Below, in pieces: positions 54,051-64,000 of a stretch of 64,000 nt of DNA. The notes under the pieces were generated by a model, which saw only the letters and a list, made by a program, of their open reading frames with translations, ran no database searches and was not told the origin of the DNA. The stretch lies in contig NC_091669.1 of assembly GCF_042453785.1 (NCBI RefSeq), positions 12,908,501 to 12,972,500 on the forward strand, written 5' to 3'. A program made the position numbers and the translations under genes. The DNA is from Malus domestica. Its lineage: Eukaryota > Streptophyta > Magnoliopsida > Rosales > Rosaceae. How positions within the stretch are numbered: the stretch's first letter is position 1; each line of letters begins with the position of its first letter.

Positions 54051-55580
54051 AGTGGAGAGTGTCTCTCTAACTACATATGTTGGAAAATGCAGCTTGAGAA
54101 AAGGTCATCACTTCAAAAGCTTCCACCAGCCAGATGAACAAATGAGGCATAATATTCATGATGGGTTGGACGCTGCAATTCGCTCACTCATAGCACATGT
54201 TTAGGCTTTCAAACTGAGTTTGTGGTAATGGTAATTATTATAGAAGAACAATTGTTGAATATATCATTAGGGTCGGTACTCAGGGTAATTGGAATAGACG
54301 CCGCCTAAAACTCCCGATCAAGGGAGCTCTTACAAAAGAATTTATGTTGGAGTATGATAAATAGAAAACAAGTCGATGCAATTGTATTCTTTTCTTTAGT
54401 AACCAAATTTCTTTAGGTTCAAATATGTATAAACATGTCCAAAAATATGTTTTATTTGTTCTGAATCCATCACTTTATTATAGAAGATACTATTAAAAAA
54501 AGAGTAATACAAGTAAGAGATAAATTCATTATCTATGACATTTACCTATACCATGCTTTACCCAAATGATCAAGAGAATTAAAAAAAAATAAACCAATAG
54601 AAGCATAGAAAGCAAGTATAATTCTTTTTGGGTTGATTTCCATAGAAAGCAAGTATAATTCTTTTTGGGTTGATTTCCAACCTAACCTATAAACCCTAGG
54701 TGCCAGACTCTCAGTCTTCAGATTCGTCGTAATGTTGCTCTCACTCAACGGCCCTTTTTAATAACTCGCCTGGGTTCACAAAAATCTTAGGGCCAACATT
54801 GTAAGTCATGGATCAATGACAATATTGAATATCAAACTAAAAGATAAATCATTACGGTTCTTTAGTATTACTAGTTATAACATGTTAAGGATGCAATGCG
54901 TTTATCTAGTTAGAACATGTTAAGGATGTAGTGTGATTTTTTAGTTCTTCCTCCGATATCTTAATGAAAGTTTTGTGCACATGATATGTGTTGCCATATC
55001 TTTGTTGGTCCATTTTCAATTAAATTGTCAATTCGAGTTATTTCTTTCCTAAACAAGCACATATTTCATGAGATGAGTTAATCACATGAATGTAGCCCAT
55101 TACTCATAAAATTCTAATACACCATGCTCTTGGCATGAAATTGGAATGAACATAACCTTTTATTGCACAAACCCAATCAATCTCAATGGAACGAAAAACA
55201 CTGATACAAATTCATCACGTGTGAAGCTTGTGTTATATGTGTAACTTACAATTTTAACACGTAACAAACATTAATTTAGTAAATAACACTATTAGAACTG
55301 ATTGCAAAAGAAAATCTCTCCAATAAATACATAACAACGCATGTTTCAAATTTTTAGTTTGCCTTTTCCTTTTATTGACTGGGAGTTGACTAATTCACCG
55401 ACAGTCAAATTACCATACGCTTTCACTTCATATCAAATTCACCACAATATTTTTTTTCTCATGTCAAAAAGGGGCATGAAATGAAAGGATGCCCATTTTT
55501 GTAAAGCGAACGAGGGTAAATATGTAATTTCACGACCTCCTCGATGCACAAATTAAACCCACTTTTGCGCGGCTTTTTTA
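54050..55580. other. AT-rich intergenic DNA
   Basis: No gene recognised. Apart from the 37-bp tandem repeat at 54604-54677, I see only AT-rich sequence and short repeat remnants. Confidence 0.4.
54604..54677. repeat. Perfect 37-bp tandem duplication
   Basis: Two adjacent identical 37-bp units (54604-54640 and 54641-54677), each starting CATAGAAAGCAAGTATAATT and ending GGGTTGATTTC. Confidence 0.9.
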
Positions 55581-56752
55581 GCGGAGAGCTGGCGTGTTTA
55601 GGACAAAATTAAAATTATTATTCTCTGTACGAGGGCCTGACAGAAGTGTCTAGTAATACTGGTGTCCACCGCCCTGCGTACCCTCTTGAATTTCGAGCTC
55701 TTCCCACTTCCCACAAAACTCCAAAACCCAACACTTCGATTAAAACCGAAGCTCATTAAGTTAAAAATTAAATCATCCCAAATCATTTTATCAAATAAAA
55801 TCAAGGGAAAAGGGAATTCATTTAATGAAACTTTTTTAAAGGCGAAAAGATGGTAATGCAACAATTTATTGCTCACGGTAAAGCACTTTGCATTGTTCCC
55901 AAACAGTGCTCTCACTCGCTCCTCTCTCTGCACATTTTTTGCTTTTCTGGGTTGCAGGGCTGTTAGCTGGAAGCCCTTTTCTTTTTCTCCACATTTGGAG
56001 ATTTGGGGTTTCTGAGGGGCTTCGGTTGGAAAGAGATGCACCTGGATCTTCTGGGATTTTGATGGGTGATGATCTAGCTTTTGGGTACTAAAGGTTTAAA
56101 CTTTTCAGTATTTTGGGCTTTTTACGAGTTGGAATTTCGTGGTACTTTTTATGCACTTCTTTGTTCTTCTGGGACTTGCTTTTTACTGTAGTGCAGCCCA
56201 AACATATGGGGTTTGAGCAGTGCAACAGTGGAGAAAATGAACAAATCTTGTTGAACTTTTTTTGGATGATTTGGGGTTCCTTTTTTGGTGGGTTTTGTGC
56301 AATGTGCTTCCAGGAACTGCAAAATGTTGGAGAAATCTGCTGATCTTTAAGCAAGTTTTGTGGGTTCTGATCTCTCTGGCGTTTTTGGGGAGTATTTTAG
56401 CAAAGGTGATTTCTTGATCTGTATTTTCTTGCAAATGAAACTTGGATTGTTAGATCTTCTGCTTAGATCTAGGGTTTCTTGCTCATTGTATTCTGCCTCA
56501 GAGTTGATCAATTTTTCTTCAGAACTTCATGGTTTGATTGTTCATAAGTAAAAAAATATCTGCACTTTTTCTGCTGGTAGATCTCACTGTGCCTTCAGTG
56601 TATAAAGACCTTGGAACAAAAAGAGTTATTAGTTGGCAAAGTTACTTCCTTTGTTGGTGTTATTTTCGAGTTTCGAATTGCTGATTACGAAAGAGAGATT
56701 TATAAGTTTGCGGGGTAGAAGAAAACCCAATTTGTTAAGGAAGTTGTGATTT
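55580..56752 (+). promoter_or_regulatory. Promoter and long leader of the DUF1666 gene
   Basis: CT-rich sequence typical of a plant leader starts around 55900. Between there and the ATG at 56753 lie several upstream ATGs, for example one at 55888 (67 codons) and others overlapping 56113-56343. If these are in the mature transcript they would be expected to lower translation of the main frame. An intron may remove some of them; I cannot place it with confidence. Confidence 0.4.
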
Positions 56753-59504
56753 ATGGATTTCTTCAAAGTTAAGAAGTTTAGGAAAGCACACAAACCATCC
56801 CCGGAAAATGTGTCAGAGGATAATCCTGTGCCACAGCCGGAGGAACCCGGCAAGGAGAGTAGTGGTGATGATTTTGGTAAGTCGGCCAATGCTGATTCTG
56901 TGGCAGAAGCTGAGGACGATGATGATGATTTCATAACGGAGGAGGTCAAGCGGAGGTTAAAAGAATTGAGAAGGAATAGCTTCATGGTGTTGATTCCGGA
57001 AGAAGAGTCATTTCCCGAAGATGAAGAAGAAGAAGAAGAGCAGGCCGGTGAAACAAGCTCTAACGAGTGGAGGGATGTAGAGGCAGAAGGCCGGCAATGG
57101 TGGTGTGGCTTTGGTGCTGTATATGACAAGTACTGGGAGAGGATGTTGTTCTTTGAACGGATGAGTGCGCAGCATCTTAATGGAACTGGTAAGCGCTGTA
57201 ATTTGTTCAAATTTGTTACCTTTTCAAATTAAAGCATACTTTTAGCTTTAGGACTTTACTTCTTTTTGACTGGCTGTTTGAACTTGAAATGTTTCATCTT
57301 TATACGGATCTACCTCCATGAAATACATATGAAGTTTTCCACTTCATTGGTAAAATAGAAAAAAAAGAAACGTTCTATGTGCCCAACAAGCCATATGGGA
57401 GGTTAGAATAAGTAAAAATACGAGGAGATGTATGCAGTGTTTAAATAGATGTGAATCTGATTTGAGCTTAGTCTCTTTCAAATAATTGGCAGAGAGTTGA
57501 ATTTTCAGACAAACGTGGATAGCTCAAATTTATAGAAACTTGATTCAGTTAAGCTCTAGGTGTAGGAGCAGTTTGAAAGTACATAAGCTGATGTTTCTGA
57601 GGCTTGTTGGTGTACAAATGAAACAATACATTTGTCTATATGTTGTTTCTTGAGCTTCCGGGGTTAGGTTACTGCAGATTGATAGTTTCTGTAGATTTTT
57701 TTTTGGTTTTTCTTTTCGGTACAAACAGATTATTTAGATTGTCATTGCAAATAAATGTTGTCTTACAGGCATCCAAACCCCTATGACCCCATCACCGCGA
57801 TCAGCATCTAAGAAGCTTACCTCCCCTTTTCGCTGTCTTTCTTTGAAGAAGATTGAAGAGCCTGATGATGAAACTGAGCACCTTCAGCAGCCGGAAAATG
57901 ATCTGTACCAGGATATCGAGACATCATATGTAGGTCAACTTTGCTTGTCTTGGGAGGCACTGCACTGTCAGTACACTCAACTAAACCAGCTAATCGCTTG
58001 CCAACCTGAAAATCCCAATAGTTACAACCATAGTGCTCAACAGTTTCAACAGTTCCAGGTTTTACTACAAAGGTATATCGAAAATGAACCTTTTGAGGAG
58101 GGCCACAGGGCTGAAATTTATGCTCGCACACAAAGACTTCTTCCTAATTTACTGCGGGTGCCTAATATACAAGGTAAGCTTCTAGTGTCAGTCCAAAAAG
58201 TTTAGAATCAGGAATTTGATGTCTCTACTATAGTTGTAAGTTCAGTTACGAGCAATGAAATTAGAAGCCTTGTTTCATGTACTACCAAATTCAGATGTAC
58301 TAATTCCCAGCTTTCTAATAGTAATAAGACCTGTTGGTAAATTTCATTGTTTACGATGTTAATAACTTTGGTGTCATGAATTTGTTCAGGTCCAATTCAA
58401 AAGGGAAATGAGGAAGAATTAGATTCGGTGGTGCATGCTCCTGACCTCATCAAGATTATTGAAACCTCAATCCTCACTTTCCAGCTTTTCCTGAAGATGG
58501 ATAAGAAAAAACCAAGCTCTGTTCTTAACTTGTTTGGGAATCAAAACCAGGCTGCCACCCCACTTCAGCAGATTCAATCTTCTCTCGAGAAGGTAGTTTT
58601 TCTAGCATATCTTTTCTTTCGTCTTTCCACCTTAGCATCTTTATGCAAGTTATAACAAAGTATTATAATAAAAGTGGTCTTGTTGATTACATTCGTGTTA
58701 ATTTCAAATTTTATTACTTTTTACCTGCCGAAGAGTGGAGCCTTATTCTTACTTGTGTGAGTTTCTTCATAATTTCTTTTCTGGGGATTTTGTGTGCATG
58801 TATGCTTATAACATGCATAAAACATTTGATGGAGTACTAGACCTCGAACAATAGAATTCTTTCTCCAATTTTCTGTATCCCATAACTGTTGTGGTTTGGG
58901 TACTGATAGATCTTCTCAACAAATGACTTCCGGTGTGTTTTGGGTTCAAAATTTCTGTAGATATTTTCTAGTTTGTTCGGAACGCCTAGATAGACTGCTA
59001 ACTTGTTTAAGTTATGCTTCATATGATAAATTTGAATAATCTGTCTTAATAATGATATCAAGCTGGTGTCCTGAACCTCATTATTATGCTGTTGTCGAGA
59101 ATGCAATGTGAACCATTTGAAGGTGCAAGCATTTTCCGTTAGGGTTGAAGCGTAAAGGTCACATTTTATATGTGTGCTGCCCTTGGATTACTATAACTAT
59201 TATTTCTTTTCAAATGATCATATTATGTCGTGAAACTTGTCTATTTGTGCTGCAGAAATGGATGAAGTTAAAGGAACTGCAAAAAAGGAGGAAAGGTTGG
59301 AAGAAGAAATCGTGGCCGCAGTTGCAAGAAGATGTTCAGCTTTTGTTTAGCCTCATTGACGCCAAGGTTCTGTCGAGAACCCTCCGTATGGTGAGACTAA
59401 GCAAAGAGCAGCTGTTTTGGTGCGAGGAGAAGATGAAAAAACTCGATTTGGTAGATGGAAAGTTGTGGAGAGACCCGTCTCCCACCCTTTTCCCTTGTCC
59501 ATAG
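56753..59504 (+). CDS. DUF1666 family protein, 4 exons
   Basis: Exons 56753-57188, 57769-58173, 58390-58592, 59256-59504 (GT/AG, phases close) give 430 aa. N-terminus MDFFKVKKFRKAHKPSPENV, then an acidic low-complexity stretch (SVAEAEDDDDDFITEEVKRR; EEEESFPEDEEEEEEQAG-type). A Trp-rich block follows (EGRQWWCGFGAVYDKYWER). The conserved central domain includes YVGQLCLSWEALHCQYTQL, FQVLLQRYIENEPFEEGHR and RTQRLLPNLLRVPNIQG. The C-terminus carries KKKSWPQLQEDVQLLFSLID, KVLSRTLRMVRLSKEQLFWC and the ending LWRDPSPTLFPCP. This order is that of the plant-specific DUF1666 family, whose function is not established. No signal or membrane segment is seen. The ATG at 56753 is the first that opens the domain frame. 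Confidence 0.88.
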
Positions 59505-59990
59505 CCCTTCGGAATGAACTAATTAAGCATTTGTATTCCTTGGAATGTTGCAGACTAAGCCCTCTCTGTCTGGCTTCTCATTCAGTTTCTCTTTTGTATG
59601 GTGCAAGGAGTTTCATCCTCTGGAGACTAAGAACACCGACTTCATGTACGATCTACTATCGATGTATGGAAGTTAAGAGGAACTTTCCTTTTGCCATTGA
59701 GACTGTCGAGGAGCCTCGGTCGGTTTTACTATATGAAGAAAAAGAAGTTCGAACTAAGTTTTCAGCAACTGTAGTATGTTATCATTTTGTCACTAAATTA
59801 GTGTCTACCTTGCATTTCTTTCATTATGCCTGTGAGTATGAGCATTCATGGTTTGCACTAACAAAAACCAGATTTCCATAAACTACGTAGTTATTGGGGT
59901 TAAAGCACATTTCACACCGTCAAAGTTTTTCGAGTAAGTTTATCAAAATGAGCCACGAGGTTTCAATTTTCTGATATTTCATCTATACGT
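59505..59990. other. Likely 3' untranslated region of the DUF1666 gene
   Basis: No gene recognised. A chance open frame (59417-59881) overlaps the last exon in another frame and is not supported. Confidence 0.45.
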
Positions 59991-59991
59991 T

Positions 59992-60267
59992 TTGACTCAT
60001 AAGAAGGGTATCCGGCGAGCTACTGTTACGACTTTTGGGTGCATTGCCAAAGCCATTGGTCCACAAGATGTCCTCGCAACTCTACTGAAAAATCTCAAAG
60101 TGCAAGAGCGTGTCTGCACCACGGTGTCAACTGCGATAGTAGCTGAAATCTGTTCTCCTTTTACAGTTCTTCCAGCACTGATGAACGAGGATCGTGTTCC
60201 AGATCTTAATGCTGTGGCCGCTCGGGCTTATGAATGGATCTGCTGTTTATGTAAGAAGCACGTTTAG
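59992..60267 (+). pseudogene. SF3B1 (splicing factor 3B subunit 1) gene fragment
   Basis: Reads [57 protein letters not shown] and [14 protein letters not shown]. This is a near match to part of the HEAT-repeat domain of plant SF3B1, the U2 snRNP scaffold that holds the branch site. The fragment covers only about 70 of more than 1200 residues. It lacks an ATG (the frame opens at TTG), lost about three residues after VQER compared with the family as I remember it, and changes to unrelated sequence after about 60212. It is a dead fragment. The intact source gene is presumably elsewhere. Confidence 0.85.
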
Positions 60268-60720
60268 TTTTTTCGCCTTTTGGTTGCTGTAGTATATCTG
60301 CATCAGTATAAGGACTATATCATTTGGTTGCAGGATTCTGCATTGTTTTCAATTTTTTTCTGGGATTCTAGCATGTCATTTGTATGTTACTAAACTAGTG
60401 TTGCTTGAGAATTGTGTGCTACTTGATTTTAGGCCAGTGAGCATCCGCTGATCGTCGTTTGTACTAATAAGAACCAAATGTCCCTTACGGAAAATTAACC
60501 ATTCATGAAGTGCACCGATACCTTTTGAGATAAAATTCTAAGCCTTGATTGGTCCTACTCTTTTATCTTGAGAGAAGTTAAAGGACATGAGCTCTAAAAA
60601 TCAGATCATCTATAACTTGAACTTGAAGCTTTGTTTTTAAAGCCAATACACATGTCGTCAAAGGGCTCATCGTTAGAAATTTGGAAAATAAAAGCTGTCA
60701 CACTAGGCACTTTAATATCT
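60268..60720. other. Intergenic DNA
   Basis: No gene recognised. Confidence 0.35.
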
Positions 60721-60723
60721 GAT

Positions 60724-60880
60724 GGGAAATGCTAATGAGACTCTCTCAAAGTGGACTCTTCATGAACTATCTGCTACCTCATGTTTTTTTTTGTACAATT
60801 CTCGTGTCAATATTATAAAACATTGTGCCAAAAACATGAGGCAGCGGAGAGTCCATAGAGGGCCTCCTTAGCATTTCTCA
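60724..60880. repeat. Short foldback MITE
   Basis: Left arm GGGAAATGCTAATGAGACTC, then GTGGACTCT and CTACCTCATGTTTTT. The right arm is its inverse (AAAACATGAGGCAGCGGAGA, GTCCATAGAGGGCCTCC, TTAGCATTTCT). It is about 157 bp, almost a complete hairpin, and non-coding. Confidence 0.7.
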
Positions 60881-60884
60881 TATC

Positions 60885-62385
60885 CTAGTACTGGGGTCAG
60901 GGGCTTACAATTTTGTTTATGTATCCAAGGTCTTGAGTTTGATTTTTTCTCTTACAATGCGCTGGTAGAGATAATTTTTTTTTGTAACAAACGATATTAT
61001 CTACACTAAGGGGAGATGGTGAGCTTAGCATTTGATGAGAATCGAACCTCTCACTTACAAGTAAAGAGAAATACTACTAGAAAAAAAAATCTTGTTATTT
61101 AAAAAAAAAACCACTTAAAATTAACAAACTAAACTCCACACTGCTTTAGCAGAAGCCAATAGTCTCATGTGAGCAATTCTCTGCGTGAGCAATGATTCGG
61201 TTTTGAATAGATACCTATTTTGATTACTTTTGACCTTGATTGTCCATTGCTTTTGAGTAAAAGATTCGGTGTGCTTCGAGGGTAATTTTATCTTTTTTTA
61301 CCTTAGAATCCACGTGTTGCCTCCATATTTTTCTCGATTATTTTTTGCTCCATAATTTGCAATGATATAAGGGTAAAATTGTCATTAAACTACATTTATC
61401 AATTATCATTTTTGGTTGAGAGCAAAAATTGTTATTTAATTACAAGGATGATTGCGTAAGATTATAGTAGTAGTAGGTTAGAAAAATTAATATAATAATA
61501 ATCAGTAGAAAGTGAGGATGCTAACTATACATGAAGGTGACAGTTTTCGTCCCGAAGTAGCCAAGTGGATTGTCCACTAAATGGCCAAGTGTATGGAGAG
61601 GTGAGAGCATCTTCAATTGTAACTTTAAGAACTCTTTTAATTCTCTAGATTTACGAGCTCTTAGCGGTTTATTTATTTATTTTTATCTTAGATAGAATAC
61701 GGTGATTGAAGATGGAGAATCTCATTCAGAGAACCCAATAGAGGTGTTTTGATGATAAGAGTTTTATTGCTTTGATTATAAGAGTTGTATGGAGTTTTCA
61801 AATAAAATCTCTATATAACGGGCAGCTTAATTTGATATTAAATTTGACATCTACAAGATTTGAACCTAAAACATCATACTTTCAAGTGAACATAAATATT
61901 ACCAGATTGTAATACTGAGCGACTACAGTTAACTTTGTTTATAAACAACATAAACAAGACCATTGATGCTTCAAGTATCATAGCCAGTAACTTCTCAAGA
62001 AACATGAATCAAAATCCAAGTAAATGCCCGACAAATTTTGGGCATATTCCTCTGACACATTCAAATACATCCAAACACTCCCTCAAGTCTTTGAAAACCC
62101 AACAAAAGTCAACAACAACCAGGTTGCCACGTGTTTGAAAACTTTTGCTTGGGCAAACCTCGACTCACCACGTGTTGTCTGGACGAAATTACCCCTATGC
62201 AGAGCATCCATATTAGGACATTAATTTATTTTCGGCAAAAAACATGGGCATTTATGTCATTTTATTACATAAATAACCAGAATAAACTCTAATATTCTTT
62301 GAACGACACTGAAAAAACATAAACAAAAACAAAAAACATTTAAATATTAAAAACTCCAAACCCTGGGAAATGAGAATGTTATGCA
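60885..62385. other. AT-rich intergenic DNA with repeat remnants
   Basis: No gene is seen. About 61605-61850 contains a degraded MITE-like stretch (GAGAGCATCTTCAATTG and CAGAGAACCCAATAGAGG blocks). Poly-A/T tracts occur near 61080-61110. Confidence 0.35.
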
Positions 62386-62389
62386 AGCG

Positions 62390-64000
62390 AACAGTTCTGT
62401 ATTTTCCAAAGAAAGAAAAACTCTGTCTGCTTCTTCTCAAGTCTCCAGCAATTTCTCTGCAAAGACTTTCTCTCTCCTAAACTTTCTCTCTCTTTAAAGC
62501 AAACCTTTTGAACAATTCCTCTCTCTTTAAAGCAATTTCTCTTTCAAAGTTTCAGACTTTGAACAATTGCTGCTGCCATTACCTGGTGAGACATTCCAAT
62601 CCTTTTTCTGCTTAAATTTTTAGTATTAATTCTCAAATTTTTGCATCCCCTGCTTCTTTCTCATGTTCTTTATACTCAAATATATGCAAGTTTGTATTTT
62701 TCTGATGGATTATACTATTGGGAACTTAGTTACTTTTATTTTTAATATATTTTTGTTGGGTTTGTTGGTTTTTGGAAATTTGTTCAAATTCTATGTATAT
62801 AGGGTGTTAAATGAGTGTGATTAATGGGTTGAATTTCGCTTTCGAGTAGACCGTTACGAGTTTTGTGTCAATTGGCTGTGATTGTGAGGTTACTTCATGG
62901 AACAGTGTAATTGTCGTGGCATGTGAATGTCGAAATTTTTTCTTAATTTGATTTCGGAAAGAAATGCATTTAACGGTAGTGCTGTATGATGAAGTTAGCA
63001 TCCTTATAGGTTGGGAAGCTGAAACAAGAGTGGTGTACTTTATTAGAGTCGAAAACATATACATAGGAGACAGTGTAAGCCATATGAACAATTACTTCGG
63101 CCCTACTTAGTCGAATGTAATTGGTTATTGACCATAGTTCAGAAAAGGCAGTTGGGTGAGTCAGACACAATTCATGAATTGTATGCAGCAGAGAGCATTT
63201 AAAGGAGAAGCAGTATAATAAATCTGAATTTGATGGTTTCCATGTGTTAAGTTGGTTCTTTTGATAGAAGAAATGGTTCTCTAGATGACATTATTCTTGC
63301 ACGAATAGAGTGTATATTTATCCCCATTACCGTAAGACTAAATGGTTTCCGTGTGTTTAGTACTGTTACTCATACACTGTGGTCGAGAAGTTGGTAGGGT
63401 AATATAGGTTCGAAACACAAATTGATCGTTAGATGGTTAAATTTTAGAAGGAACCGAAAATAACAAGTTTCTACAACTAGTCTTTTAGACCCAGACTAAT
63501 TTTCTGGTCAAAATGTAGGCAATTAAGTGTTGTAGTGGGAGGAAGTTCATTTATTGGCATGCAATGCGAGTCTTATAATTTGAGAAGAAGAATGTGGAAG
63601 GATTTACTTATGTTTCAGTACTCTTATGCTTGTTTTCCATTTTGATAGATTGGTTACTGTTTACGTATTAGATATGTGATAGTTTTCAACTTTTCATGAT
63701 AGATTTGGACACATGTTTCTGCATTTGTTTGTGGTCTTCTCAATGGTGTCTGTGCTGACGTTAACAATGCAGAACTAGTTTATGCTTTATGGAAAAGATT
63801 TTGCAACACATTTTGTATTTTCAATCTCTGTGAACATGTGTACAGAAGTGACATGATGTGGATGATTCATAAACTATGTTCTGTATGCAGGGGCTTCTTG
63901 TTGCGACTGCATTATTTAGATTCTGTGTGTGCGCTGCCTTCTTGGATTGAATTATGACTTGCAATTGTGGGCTTTTGGAAGAAGCATAACATGAATTTGA
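62390..64000 (+). other. 5' leader exon, leader intron and exon 2 of a gene running off the window
   Basis: A CT-rich leader (about 62390-62585), with two copies of a CTCTCTTTAAAGCAA block, ends in a donor CTG|GTGAGA at 62586. A T-rich stretch of about 1.3 kb ends in an acceptor CTGTATGCAG at 63890. Exon 2 runs from 63891 past the edge. It holds a 12-codon upstream frame (63954-63989, MTCNCGLLEEA) and then an ATG at 63991 (MNL...), which may be the main start. The product cannot be identified from what is visible. Confidence 0.45.

Noticed and set aside
56629-57210. 193-codon minus-strand frame opposite DUF1666 exon 1
   Set aside because: Ser-rich shadow of the acidic GAA/GAT-rich exon. The plus strand has the recognisable family protein with splice sites.
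59417-59881. 154-codon plus-strand frame after the DUF1666 C-terminus
   Set aside because: It overlaps the last exon in a different frame and runs into 3' untranslated sequence. No family match.

Overview
The window is nuclear DNA from a flowering plant. Its genes have many short introns with GT/AG borders, plant-specific gene families are present, intergenic DNA is AT-rich, and there are many MITEs plus a Cassandra TRIM. The repeat mix and gene sequences look like a woody Rosaceae (apple/pear type). That species-level guess is inference from recollection, not a search.

Layout, left to right. 1-830: decayed FCS-like zinc finger (FLZ) gene and low-complexity DNA. 938-6337: intact 13-exon sterol delta-7 reductase gene (DWF5). 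6.3-8.1 kb: MITE-rich spacer. 8.2-11.0 kb: P-class PPR gene. 11.5-12.9 kb: decayed partial second copy of DWF5, introns included. 14.1-15.6 kb: two-exon FAM32A-like spliceosomal gene. 16.8-21.9 kb (minus strand): complete 20-exon V-ATPase catalytic subunit A gene. 22-27 kb: MITEs and a broken FAR1/MULE transposase fragment. 27.1-27.9 kb: intronless chloroplast-type DUF3820 gene. 30.2-33.2 kb: F-box gene. 33.4-36.5 kb: nested repeats, namely a Harbinger MITE, then a long-TIR element carrying a whole Cassandra TRIM and a later 590-bp tandem duplication. 36.55 kb: tRNA-Glu(CTC). 37.5-53.0 kb: a near-identical LTR-internal-LTR-internal-LTR Ty3/Gypsy array inside one TTATT target-site duplication. 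53.6-54.1 kb: two copies of a short repeat family also seen at 22.2 and 23.6 kb. 56.7-59.5 kb: DUF1666 gene. 60.0-60.2 kb: stray SF3B1 gene fragment. 62.4-64.0 kb: leader exon, long leader intron and second exon of a gene that runs off the right edge.

The genes are unrelated housekeeping loci (sterol/brassinosteroid synthesis, organelle RNA processing, splicing, vacuolar acidification, protein turnover) and do not form a pathway cluster. I found no convincing undescribed system. The most notable structures are the three-LTR array, the nested Cassandra locus and the partial DWF5 duplication flanking the PPR gene. Splice structures were worked out by hand from reading frame and GT/AG borders. 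The phases close exactly for DWF5 (434 aa), FAM32A-like (137 aa), VHA-A (623 aa), the F-box protein (236/237 aa) and the DUF1666 protein (430 aa).
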